Of a DNA stretch of 64,000 bases, positions 44,756 through 52,679 are shown one piece after another (position 1 is the first letter of the stretch; each line of letters begins with the position of its first letter). A program made the translations under genes and the position numbers. The DNA comes from Chryseobacterium indologenes (lineage in GTDB: Bacteria > Bacteroidota > Bacteroidia > Flavobacteriales > Weeksellaceae), in the NCBI RefSeq assembly GCF_018362995.1, contig NZ_CP074372.1, forward strand, positions 2,542,001 to 2,606,000. Reading direction: 5' to 3'. Below the pieces are notes generated by a model. The model ran no database searches. It saw only the letters and a list, made by a program, of their open reading frames with translations, and was not told the DNA's origin.

Positions 44756-45146
44756 CCAAAGATATACCACACTTTTTTTTTATTTTATGAGTACAGTCAT
44801 AAAATAATTATTTCTTTTAAATAATAAGCTAACCAGCCAGCAGAAAGTATTTCTCAAAAAAAGACAATAAACAATAGCGTTGTAATTCCTAATCTTCCGG
44901 ATTCTAGAATATTCCAAAACTGGTTTACTAAAAAATATCAGATAACTTTTGATTATAGTAATATTTTACACATATATTCTTTATAATTAATCAATTCAAA
45001 CAACGTGATAATTTTACTTAAAGCTAACTAAAGTCACCTTAAATAATATACAAAACAAAAGACTCCTCAGTTAGAGAAGTCTTTTTGATAAAATATGGAA
45101 TGAAAATGCTCTTATACTCAAAGGTAGTATCTCCTCTTCAATTATT

Positions 45147-45305
45147 ATATGAGCAGAATCATAAAACTGAATAAATAGAAACGGCCTCCTGATGGAGGCC
45201 TAAAAAACACAAATGATGAAAAAAATCTATTTAGAAAAATCCAAACAGAATATCGTAGAATCATTCAATACAATCATTGTTACTGCATTCTTCAGAAGAA
45301 GATAG
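45147..45305 (+). repeat. Repeated unit C: TATGAGCAGAATCATA motif, hairpin and ATGATG frame
   Basis: TATGAGCAGAATCATA near 45152 is followed by the perfect hairpin GGCCTCC-TGAT-GGAGGCC (45183-45200) and the same A-rich ATGATG sequence as unit B. The frame 45213-45305 has 30 codons (MMKKIYLEKSKQNIVESF and on) without similarity to B beyond the start. Confidence 0.6.
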
Positions 45306-45523
45306 TACAATGGAGAAATAGAGAATGAATATTTCTATAGAATCAAAAACATCCTGAAAAATGAATCAGTAATAATTTATACAATTATAGTAATTTGTTA
45401 GTATTTATTCAATATAAAATTCATAAAAACAAAATAAAAAATGTAATTAATTATTTAATGATTGAAAAAATTCTCATTTCAGGAAAGGGTAAATGTAACT
45501 AAATATTTTTTTACTCACAAGGC

Positions 45524-45964
45524 CTACTCATCCCAAATGATCGGAATATACACCGTAATATACCCATCAGAATCTACCTGAGCGTCCGAAACTGTAGCAA
45601 TTACCGTTCCATAGCCTACCCATCCGCCTTGTCCCTGCATAGCAGAAAAGGTATAAGTTCCTGCCGGAAGTCCGTCATAATATTGTGGTACGGTCTGAAA
45701 CCCTCCACTATAATAAGTATCATACACTTCTCCGGTAGCCATGTTTTCAGCAAGAAAACTTCCTACATCATAATTTCCCGAAAGAATTTTTGCTCCGCTT
45801 TTTGAAAGAAGTCCATAACGGATCTTATAAGTCTGGGACTTTGGTGTGATATCAGCTGTTTCTGAACAGGTTTTATTATTCTCTATTGTTTCCGTGGAGG
45901 AAAATGATGTGACAACAGTCAGCAGTCCAATACACGCTGATACTGTAAAAATTGATTTTTTCAT
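45524..45964 (-). CDS. Secreted small protein of unknown function
   Basis: The 146-residue product has a signal peptide (KKSIFTVSACIGLLTVVTSF), then a polar linker and a beta-rich domain (TYKIRYGLLSKSGAKILSG, YYDGLPAGTYTFSAMQGQGG, GYITVYIPIIWDE). The G-L-P-A-G-T-Y-T-F block resembles carboxypeptidase-regulatory or transthyretin-like folds, but this is only a hint. The start 45964 is chosen over 46012 because it gives the signal peptide. It has no obvious partner. Confidence 0.7.
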   Translation of the reverse strand: MKKSIFTVSACIGLLTVVTSFSSTETIENNKTCSETADITPKSQTYKIRYGLLSKSGAKILSGNYDVGSFLAENMATGEVYDTYYSGGFQTVPQYYDGLPAGTYTFSAMQGQGGWVGYGTVIATVSDAQVDSDGYITVYIPIIWDE

Positions 45965-46206
45965 ATTAAAAGTAATTTGGTATTCAAAAATAGTCAACTT
46001 ATATGAATTCAATAAAAACTATGAGTGAACTAAAATTTACAAATACCCTGCAACTCCGCATTAACAGTATAAAATCTATCATTATTAAAAATTATCTCCA
46101 CTTTTTAGTATCAATTTTAACATTCATTAACTAAAATTTGGCTTCATAATTGAAAATAAAACTAAAATCAAAGTCGTTGTGGCTTTATCTTATTAAAATT
46201 TGAATT

Positions 46207-46758
46207 ATGAGAAAGATAATATTAGCAGGTTTTTTATTCGTCTTTTTAATGACGGCCTGCAAGAAAGATGACAGCGTTGCTGAAAAATCACTGGAAGCAC
46301 AGAAACTTGAATTTCAAGCCAGACAACTTGAAATAGAAAAACAAAAACTGGCTATTGAAAAAGAAAAGATGGTCTATGAAGCTCAGAAAAAAGCAGACAG
46401 CATATCTGAAACCAAAAAAGCAAGAGCTGCAGCTGAAAATAATTCAAGACCACAGGTAATCAGAGAGACAAGAACAATATATAGAGACAGAAATTCAAAT
46501 TCCGGCTCATCAGGTAGCAACGGAAGTTATGCCAATAACGGAAGTGGTACTTCACAGGGAACTACCCAGAAAAAAGGATGGAGTAAAGCAGCCAAAGGAA
46601 CCGTAATTGGTACTGTAGGTGGAGCTGCGGCAGGAGCACTTATCGCCAAGAAAAACAGAGGACTCGGAGCTGTAATTGGCGGTGTTGTAGGAGGTGCAAC
46701 AGGATATACCATCGGTAGATCACAAGATAGAAAAGACGGAAGGGTACAACCCCGTTAA
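46207..46758 (+). CDS. Lipoprotein with coiled coil and C-terminal glycine zipper
   Basis: The 183-residue protein has a lipoprotein signal (ILAGFLFVFLMTAC, Cys18), a charged coiled-coil region (about 25-75, EKSLEAQKLEFQARQLEIEK and on), a Ser/Gly/Asn-rich linker and a C-terminal glycine-zipper domain (GTVIGTVGGAAAGALIAKK and AVIGGVVGGATGYTIGRSQ). Such zippers insert in or lie on the outer membrane and occur in envelope-stress lipoproteins. A terminator follows directly. Confidence 0.8.
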   Translation: MRKIILAGFLFVFLMTACKKDDSVAEKSLEAQKLEFQARQLEIEKQKLAIEKEKMVYEAQKKADSISETKKARAAAENNSRPQVIRETRTIYRDRNSNSGSSGSNGSYANNGSGTSQGTTQKKGWSKAAKGTVIGTVGGAAAGALIAKKNRGLGAVIGGVVGGATGYTIGRSQDRKDGRVQPR

Positions 46759-46783
46759 TAAATATTTTCACAATAAATATAAA

Positions 46784-46812
46784 GATTGCTTATTTTTAAG
46801 CAATCTTTTTTT
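46784..46812 (+). terminator. Terminator of the glycine-zipper lipoprotein gene
   Basis: AGATTGCTTA pairs with TAAGCAATCT across TTTT and is followed by TTTTTTTA. The stem spans about 46782-46806. Its position shows that translation of the next gene must start after it, at 46813. Confidence 0.9.
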
Positions 46813-48447
46813 ATGCTATTGATTCTGTTTTCTTCAATTTTCATCATACCCGTCTTAATAGGCTGGGGGAAAATCATGGAAAATGTATCCGGGATCCTGT
46901 TTCAGGGAATCTCAGGAAAAATTTTATCTGGAATCCTGGGATTAAGCCTGATATGGACGTTTATTTCTTTTTTTATTCCTTTAAATATCTATGTAGAAAC
47001 AGTTTCAATATTTGTGGGATTATTCTTTTTCTTTAGAAATCGGCTCTATGGAGAATTTTATCAGTTTTCAAAGAAAGATTTTATACTTTTTAGTGCCACA
47101 ACTTTTATTATTTTATTCGCAGGTTCTTACTATCCTTATATATTGGATCATTTTGGTTACTATATCCCTACTCTTCAATGGCTTACAGAATATGGACTGG
47201 TAAAAGGAATTTCAAACGTAGACCTCACACTGGGGCAAATGTCTGTCTGGCATATTTTTCAGGCAGGATTTTCCAATTTTTCTGATCCATTTTTAAGAAT
47301 CAATGCTGTATTACTCATTATCTACACCATTTATATCATCGAAAGAAAAAACTGGGTACATCTCTGTTTCCTACCGGTCTTATTACTGTTTTCTCAGTCT
47401 CCAAGCCCGGATCTTCCTGTGATTATTTTTTCACTGATTATTTTAAATGAGCTCATAGCCGGAAACAGAAATACCACTCTCCTTTTTGCCTTTTCAGTTT
47501 TTGTTTTCTCTATAAAACCTACTATGATATGGCTGCCTATATTGGTATTCTTACATTCAGTTTTTATTTTCAAAAACAATTTCAAGCCATTACTTTTAGG
47601 GATTCTGATTCTCTTGCTTTTCTTTATTAAAAATATATGGACATTCGGTTTTCCCGTTTTCCCTGTAGCAATAGGCGATCTGGGAGTATCATGGAAACCC
47701 AATCACGAGGTTTTAAAAATTTCCTCACAATTTGCAATCATGAAAACCTATGATATGCAGTATACCTATGAAGAAATTCAAAAATTTTCAATATCAGATT
47801 ATATTAAAAACTGGCTTTTTCTGGAAGGAATCAAATCAAAAATTAATATTCTTTTTGTCCTGAGTTTAGTTGTTTTTTCTGTATTTGCCTGGATCAAAAA
47901 AAGCAAACTCATCACTTTGATCTGCATTTCATTATTGATAAAAAGTATACTGGTCCTTGCATTTTCCGCCCAATACAGATTTTTCATCGATGTTTTTTTC
48001 GTGATATTTTTTGTTCTGTTTCATGAATATTTTAATCAGAAAAAAGCCATTACTGTTTTTTCAGTTTTAAGCTTATTTTTCATTTCAATATTATCTTTTC
48101 CGGCATTGATTCAAAAATATATTCCGAGCTTCAGAGTGGGAAGCTTTATGACAGGTTTTGAAAAAGAACAGCTTTATAAGCCCTCAACCTACAAATACCG
48201 TCAGTTTAACACATTTAAAATCGGGAATTTTAAATTTAATGTTTCTCGCAATTACCCATACAGTTTTGATACTCCTCTTCCAGCCGTTACGCCATTCTAT
48301 ATTGTTGATGATGTAAAAGCAGGTATTTTCCCTCAGCTTTCGGATAAAAATGATCTCAAAAAAGGTTTTATCTGGAAAAAAATGACTCCGGAAGAAAAAA
48401 AAGAAGCTCAACAGGTTATCAATAATATCAAAAACACTGATAAATAG
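46813..48447 (+). CDS. Polytopic membrane protein, possibly LIC_10190/GT39-like
   Basis: A 544-residue protein with about ten membrane segments in the first 420 residues and a soluble C-terminal part with PSTYKYRQFNTFKIGNFKF. The start LLILFSSIFIIPVLIGWGK and the general layout recall the LIC_10190 family and distantly GT-C glycosyltransferases, but no catalytic motif could be confirmed. The ATG at 46813 is chosen because the in-frame ATG at 46786 lies inside the preceding terminator. It lies 50 bp ahead of aroC. Confidence 0.6.
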   Translation: MLLILFSSIFIIPVLIGWGKIMENVSGILFQGISGKILSGILGLSLIWTFISFFIPLNIYVETVSIFVGLFFFFRNRLYGEFYQFSKKDFILFSATTFIILFAGSYYPYILDHFGYYIPTLQWLTEYGLVKGISNVDLTLGQMSVWHIFQAGFSNFSDPFLRINAVLLIIYTIYIIERKNWVHLCFLPVLLLFSQSPSPDLPVIIFSLIILNELIAGNRNTTLLFAFSVFVFSIKPTMIWLPILVFLHSVFIFKNNFKPLLLGILILLLFFIKNIWTFGFPVFPVAIGDLGVSWKPNHEVLKISSQFAIMKTYDMQYTYEEIQKFSISDYIKNWLFLEGIKSKINILFVLSLVVFSVFAWIKKSKLITLICISLLIKSILVLAFSAQYRFFIDVFFVIFFVLFHEYFNQKKAITVFSVLSLFFISILSFPALIQKYIPSFRVGSFMTGFEKEQLYKPSTYKYRQFNTFKIGNFKFNVSRNYPYSFDTPLPAVTPFYIVDDVKAGIFPQLSDKNDLKKGFIWKKMTPEEKKEAQQVINNIKNTDK

Positions 48448-48485
48448 AACAAATCCAGAAACTTTATTATCTGAAGAAAAAAAGG

Positions 48486-48493
48486 TAATTTTG
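48486..48493 (+). promoter_or_regulatory. -7 promoter box (TAATTTTG) of aroC, four bases before the ATG
   Basis: Exact TAnnTTTG match. With a start site usually some 4-7 bases after the box, the aroC mRNA would begin at or next to its ATG (48498), so it may be leaderless. Confidence 0.6.
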
Positions 48494-48497
48494 TACT

Positions 48498-49568
48498 ATG
48501 TTCAATACATTAGGTAATCTTCTTAGTCTTACAACATTTGGAGAAAGTCACGGAGTGGCTTACGGCGGTATCATCAATAATTTTCCGGCAGGTTTAACGG
48601 TAGATCTCGATAAGGTTCAATATGAACTGAACCGAAGAAAACCTGGCCAGTCAGCAATTGTTACTCAAAGAAAAGAAAGTGACACAGTAAAGTTTCTTTC
48701 AGGAATCTTTGATGGAAAAACAACAGGTACTCCCATTGGTTTTATCATTGAAAACGAAAATCAGAAATCGAAAGATTATGATCATATAGCAGGGGCATAT
48801 CGTCCAAGCCATGCAGATTTTACTTATGACCAGAAATTTGGTTTTAGAGATCATCGTGGCGGTGGAAAATCTTCAGCAAGGGAAACCATGAACTGGGTAG
48901 TTGCCGGCGCTCTTGCCAAGCAGCTTTTATCAGACATTGAAATCAACGCTTATGTTTCTTCCGTAGGTGATATTTTCTGTGAAAAGCCTTATCAGGCTTT
49001 AGATTTTTCCCAAACGGAAAGCAATGACGTTCGTTGCCCTGATGCTGAAACAGCTGAAAAGATGATTTCAAGAATCAAAGAGATCAAAAAAGAAGGGAAT
49101 ACCATTGGTGGAACCATTACATGTGTGATTAAAAATGTTCCCGTAGGAATTGGTGAACCTATATTTTCAAAGCTTCAGGCTGAACTGGCAAAAGCAATGC
49201 TTAATATCAATGCCTGCAAAGGTTTTGAATATGGAAGCGGTTTCTGCGGAGCCAAAATGACAGGAAAAGAGCATAATGATGCTTTCAATACAGATTTTAC
49301 TACAAAATCTAACCTTTCCGGAGGTATTCAGGGTGGAATTTCCAACGGAATGGATATTTATTTCCGTGTAGCTTTCAAACCTGTGGCCACTATTTTAAGA
49401 CCTCAGGACAGTATTGATAAAGACGGAAATCCTGTGATCGTAGAAGGAAAAGGGCGCCATGACCCTTGTGTGGTTCCAAGAGCGGTTCCTGTAGTGGAAA
49501 GCCTTGCAGCATTTGTATTGGCAGATCTTTTTCTGATCAACAAAACAAGAAATATCAATAATTTTTAA
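48498..49568 (+). CDS. aroC: Chorismate synthase
   Basis: The 356-residue FMN enzyme makes chorismate, the last step of the shikimate pathway. Signatures: [19 protein letters not shown] (near residue 14), [20 protein letters not shown] and [10 protein letters not shown] (about 105-135), and the C-terminal [17 protein letters not shown]. Length is normal. Followed by a thioredoxin-fold gene after 17 bp. Confidence 0.96.
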   Translation: MFNTLGNLLSLTTFGESHGVAYGGIINNFPAGLTVDLDKVQYELNRRKPGQSAIVTQRKESDTVKFLSGIFDGKTTGTPIGFIIENENQKSKDYDHIAGAYRPSHADFTYDQKFGFRDHRGGGKSSARETMNWVVAGALAKQLLSDIEINAYVSSVGDIFCEKPYQALDFSQTESNDVRCPDAETAEKMISRIKEIKKEGNTIGGTITCVIKNVPVGIGEPIFSKLQAELAKAMLNINACKGFEYGSGFCGAKMTGKEHNDAFNTDFTTKSNLSGGIQGGISNGMDIYFRVAFKPVATILRPQDSIDKDGNPVIVEGKGRHDPCVVPRAVPVVESLAAFVLADLFLINKTRNINNF

Positions 49569-49585
49569 CATAAATATTTTTGGTA

Positions 49586-50149
49586 ATGAAAAATTACTGG
49601 GATAAAGGAATTTCTTTTGAGGAATACCTTCAGATTGCAAAAGAAAGATTAGAGAATCCTGCCAACCAACAGGAAGCTGACTATAAACAATATTATGAGC
49701 TGGGTCTTCAGAGAATGGACCGAACGGTAAAAAAATACGTTCCGGATGAAGATCAGCTGAAAGAACTTGCCACTAAAAATTTTGATGGAAAGATTTTAAT
49801 CATCTCTGAAGCCTGGTGTGGTGATGCAAGTGCAACAGTGCCTGCATTATTCAGATTTTTTGAAGGCCATAATGAGGTAAGAGTTTTTCTAAGAGACAGT
49901 GATAAAAGTTTAATCAACCAGTTTCTGACCAATGGTACGGAATCTATTCCGAAAGTAATTATCCTAGACAAGGACCTGAATGTAAAAAATTCATGGGGCC
50001 CACGTCCGAAATACGGATATGAGCTGCTAATGAAATACAAAGCTGATCCTGAAACGTATACAAAAGATATGTTCTACAATGATCTGCAGATATATTATGC
50101 CAAGAACAGAGGAAAAGATGCTGTTCAGGAAATTTTGGATCTTCTATAA
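49586..50149 (+). CDS. Thioredoxin-family protein with a single active-site Cys
   Basis: The 187-residue cytoplasmic protein has the thioredoxin-like core ISEAWCGDASATVPAL, where only one Cys (Cys78) remains of the usual CxxC, then VRVFLRDSDKSLINQFLTNG and the cis-Pro block SIPKVIILDKD. Bacteroidota have many such proteins of unknown role. The start at 49586 is used because the frame's earlier start is TTG at 49580. It lies 9 bp before the TlpA-like gene. Confidence 0.8.
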   Translation: MKNYWDKGISFEEYLQIAKERLENPANQQEADYKQYYELGLQRMDRTVKKYVPDEDQLKELATKNFDGKILIISEAWCGDASATVPALFRFFEGHNEVRVFLRDSDKSLINQFLTNGTESIPKVIILDKDLNVKNSWGPRPKYGYELLMKYKADPETYTKDMFYNDLQIYYAKNRGKDAVQEILDLL

Positions 50150-50158
50150 AAACCAGAT

Positions 50159-50698
50159 ATGAAAAAAGGGATCATCTATCTTGTAATTATTGCCGTCATT
50201 GGTGTTGTTGCGTTTGTACCGGGGATAAGAAATTTCCTAAAGGATACATTCTTTCCGGTAGCCACTATTGAAAATGCTGTACATATCAGTGAAGAGGATT
50301 ACGATATAGAACTTAAAGGAATCAACGCTCCGAGTACGAATCTTAAAAACTTTAAGGATAAAGGGATTTTCCTAAACTTCTGGGGAACCTGGTGCCCGCC
50401 ATGCCGAAAAGAATGGCCATCTATTCAGAAATTGTATGACACCAGAAAAGATCATGTAGATTTTGTATTGATTGCAATGAATGACAAAGAAGAGGATATA
50501 AGAAAATTTTTAAAGGAAAATAATTACACTGTTCCTGTATATATTGCTCAAAGCCCTATTTCTGAGAAAATTCTTCCTAAAGTTTTTCCTACGACTTTCC
50601 TTCTGGACAAGCATGGAAGAATCCTTATCAAGGAAGATGCGACAAAAGATTGGGACACAGAGACTGTGCATCAGTTCATTGACAATATTATCAAATAA
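50159..50698 (+). CDS. TlpA-like membrane-anchored thiol-disulfide oxidoreductase
   Basis: The 179-residue protein has an N-terminal membrane anchor (IIYLVIIAVIGVVAFVPGI) and a thioredoxin domain facing the periplasm with NFWGTWCPPCRKEWP (Cys79, Cys82) and cis-Pro in VFPTTFLLDKHG. Its likely job is disulfide reduction in the periplasm, for example in cytochrome c maturation or for secreted proteins. It forms a pair with the gene before. Confidence 0.9.
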   Translation: MKKGIIYLVIIAVIGVVAFVPGIRNFLKDTFFPVATIENAVHISEEDYDIELKGINAPSTNLKNFKDKGIFLNFWGTWCPPCRKEWPSIQKLYDTRKDHVDFVLIAMNDKEEDIRKFLKENNYTVPVYIAQSPISEKILPKVFPTTFLLDKHGRILIKEDATKDWDTETVHQFIDNIIK

Positions 50699-50782
50699 AT
50701 TTTTAACTAAATTTTATAATTTGTTGGTACAGGATTTGCGAAATTTATAATGTTGAAAAATTTATTAAATCCAAACACAAAA

Positions 50783-51124
50783 ATGAAATATTCAAAATTA
50801 AATCTTGCAAAAGAAGCCATCAATCATAAGGGCTTTATAAAAAAGATCCCTGATATTTTCAGAATGGTCAAAATGTGGAGAAGAGGAACCTATCCAATGA
50901 AATCCATAGACATTATTCTTCCTTTACTGGGAATTTTATATGTCATATCCCCTATTGACCTGCTTCCTGAATTTGCCATACCGGTACTTGGAGTTATGGA
51001 TGACCTGGCAGTATTGTCACTTACCATTCCTAAGCTCATCAAAGAGGTCGACAAGTTTTTATTATGGGAAGCCCAGCAAAAATACAGTGGAGCCCAAGTC
51101 ATTGATGCTGAAATCGTAAAATAA
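50783..51124 (+). CDS. YkvA family (DUF1232) membrane protein
   Basis: The 113-residue protein carries the DUF1232 signature ILYVISPIDLLPEFAIPVLGVMDDLAVL read across one hydrophobic hairpin (about residues 55-83). Function of the family is unknown. An in-frame ATG at 50750 would add 11 residues (MLKNLLNPNTK); the start at 50783 is preferred because the family usually starts close to KYSKLNLAKEA, but the choice is not certain. Confidence 0.85.
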   Translation: MKYSKLNLAKEAINHKGFIKKIPDIFRMVKMWRRGTYPMKSIDIILPLLGILYVISPIDLLPEFAIPVLGVMDDLAVLSLTIPKLIKEVDKFLLWEAQQKYSGAQVIDAEIVK

Positions 51125-51145
51125 TAGTTTATTTATATTTTTCAC

Positions 51146-51176
51146 ACCATCCTGGTAAATCCGGGGTGGTTTTTTA
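51146..51176 (+). terminator. Terminator after the ykvA-like gene
   Basis: ACCATCCT (51146-51153) pairs with GGGGTGGT (51163-51170) using two G-T pairs, followed by TTTTTTA. Confidence 0.8.
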
Positions 51177-51219
51177 TTTACAAATGAACGATAAATTTTT
51201 AAGCCTTATTTCAATTCCT

Positions 51220-51227
51220 TAAATTTG
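51220..51227 (+). promoter_or_regulatory. -7 promoter box (TAAATTTG) of the UMP synthase gene
   Basis: Exact TAnnTTTG match, 19 bp before the ATG at 51247. Confidence 0.65.
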
Positions 51228-51246
51228 CAATATCTAATAAAAAATA

Positions 51247-52626
51247 ATGGAAAGTAAAAAAGAATTCTTCTTAGAGTGCTACAAACTAGGCATCATCAAA
51301 TTTGGTAGGTTTACCCTAAAAAGTGGTATTGAAAGTCCTTTTTATGTAGACTTAAGACCTTTGGCTTCAGATCCTAAAATTTTAAAAAATCTTGCTAATT
51401 ATTTATTGGAAATGCTTCCATTGGATAATTTTGATTTAATCTGTGGAGTTCCTTATGCTGCTCTTCCTATGGCGACTGCAATGTCTCTGGAAAGCTATAT
51501 TCCATTAATTATTAAAAGAAAAGAAGCTAAAAGCTACGGTACAAAAAAACTGATTGAAGGAATTTACCAGAAAGGACAAAACTGTCTTTTGGTAGAAGAT
51601 GTGATCACTTCAGGAAAATCTTTGCTGGAAACTATTCCTGAAATAGAACAGGAAGACCTTAAAGTTTCTGATATCGTTGTGGTATTAGACAGAGAGCAAG
51701 GCGGAAAACAGCTATTGGAAAGCAAAGGATACAGAGTACACACTCTTTTCAATATTTCCGAAGTATGCGATATTCTTCAGGAAACCGGTGAACTTTCTGA
51801 TGAAGAAGTAAAAAGAATTCAGGACTTCCTTCAGGGGAATCATATTCAGTTTGAAGAAGAAATAAGATCTTCTTACGAGCAGAAACTTCAGATTACGCAA
51901 CATTCAGTTTCAAAAAAGTTACTGGAAACAGCTTTAGCAAAAAAATCAAATCTTATTGCTTCTGCAGATGTTACTACAACTCAGGAATTACTGGAGTTTG
52001 CTGAAAAAGTAGGACCTCACATCATTGCTTTAAAAACACACATCGATATTATTTCTGATTTTGATTACGAAAAAACGATCACACCTTTAAAAGCGATCGC
52101 TGCAAAACACCAGTTCTTACTGATGGAAGACAGAAAATTTGCTGACATTGGAAATACTCAGGAGCTTCAGTTCACAAGCGGGGTTTTCAAAATTACAGAT
52201 TGGGCAGATTTCGTAACGTCTCAGGTTATCGGAGGTTTTGAATCATTAGATTGCTTCCACAATGTAGGAGTAGTAGCTATTGTAGGAATGTCTTCCAAAG
52301 GAGCCCTGACTACTGCAAGCTATCGTGAAGAGGCTTTAAAAGTAGCTTTATCTCATCCTAATGTAATTGGTGGAGTATCTCAGAACAAAATTCCTGAAGA
52401 TCTTTTATTATTCACTCCGGGAGTTAATCTTGCAGATTCCGGGGATGGTAAGGGACAACAGTACAATACTCCGGAACATGTGTTCAAAACGCTGCATACA
52501 GATTTTATCATCGTAGGAAGAGGAATCTACAAATCTGATAATCCTGAAGCTGCTGCGATCACTTATAAGACAGAGGGTTGGAACGCGTATATTAATTCTT
52601 TGGAAAAAAAAACAATTCAGGGTTAA
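51247..52626 (+). CDS. Bifunctional orotate phosphoribosyltransferase / OMP decarboxylase (UMP synthase)
   Basis: The 459-residue fusion makes UMP from orotate in two steps. Residues 1 to about 200 are the phosphoribosyltransferase, with the PRPP loop LVEDVITSGKS (V116-S125) and an RKEAKSYGTKK substrate segment. Residues about 220-455 are the decarboxylase, with the catalytic DxKxxD as EDRKFADIGNT (Asp295, Lys297, Asp300), then VGVVAIVGMSSKG and TPGVNL and IIVGRGIY. The E-D-R-K-F-A-D-I-G-N-T form and domain order OPRT-ODC match eukaryotic UMP synthase and yeast Ura3, unlike the separate bacterial PyrE and PyrF. Transcribed alone from an exact promoter box. Confidence 0.92.
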   Translation: MESKKEFFLECYKLGIIKFGRFTLKSGIESPFYVDLRPLASDPKILKNLANYLLEMLPLDNFDLICGVPYAALPMATAMSLESYIPLIIKRKEAKSYGTKKLIEGIYQKGQNCLLVEDVITSGKSLLETIPEIEQEDLKVSDIVVVLDREQGGKQLLESKGYRVHTLFNISEVCDILQETGELSDEEVKRIQDFLQGNHIQFEEEIRSSYEQKLQITQHSVSKKLLETALAKKSNLIASADVTTTQELLEFAEKVGPHIIALKTHIDIISDFDYEKTITPLKAIAAKHQFLLMEDRKFADIGNTQELQFTSGVFKITDWADFVTSQVIGGFESLDCFHNVGVVAIVGMSSKGALTTASYREEALKVALSHPNVIGGVSQNKIPEDLLLFTPGVNLADSGDGKGQQYNTPEHVFKTLHTDFIIVGRGIYKSDNPEAAAITYKTEGWNAYINSLEKKTIQG

Positions 52627-52654
52627 AATCCTATAAAGTATTTACAAAATAAGT

Positions 52655-52662
52655 TATATTTG
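52655..52662 (+). promoter_or_regulatory. -7 promoter box (TATATTTG) of the M1-like gene
   Basis: Exact TAnnTTTG match. It lies 17 bp before a TTG (52680), leaving no room for an upstream ATG and supporting the TTG start. Confidence 0.6.
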
Positions 52663-52679
52663 GGCTTTATCACGAATAT

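Larger units (their letters stand above)
44639..45523. other. Intergenic region, 885 bp, with two repeated hairpin-ATGATG units
   Basis: The longest non-coding stretch of the window. Contains two near-identical hairpin units (44666-44755 and 45147-45305) and further A+T-rich sequence; near 45070-45095 CTCCTCAGTTAGAGAAG resembles a weak hairpin. No gene was recognised. Confidence 0.6.

Noticed and set aside
30498..46012. Accessory region called as a prophage or integrative element
   Set aside because: No integrase, phage structural gene, transposase or duplicated attachment site was found, so only a possible island is noted.
46786..46812. Upstream ATG for the polytopic membrane protein
   Set aside because: It lies within the stem and T-run of the preceding gene's terminator; ATG 46813 follows directly and gives a normal N-terminus.
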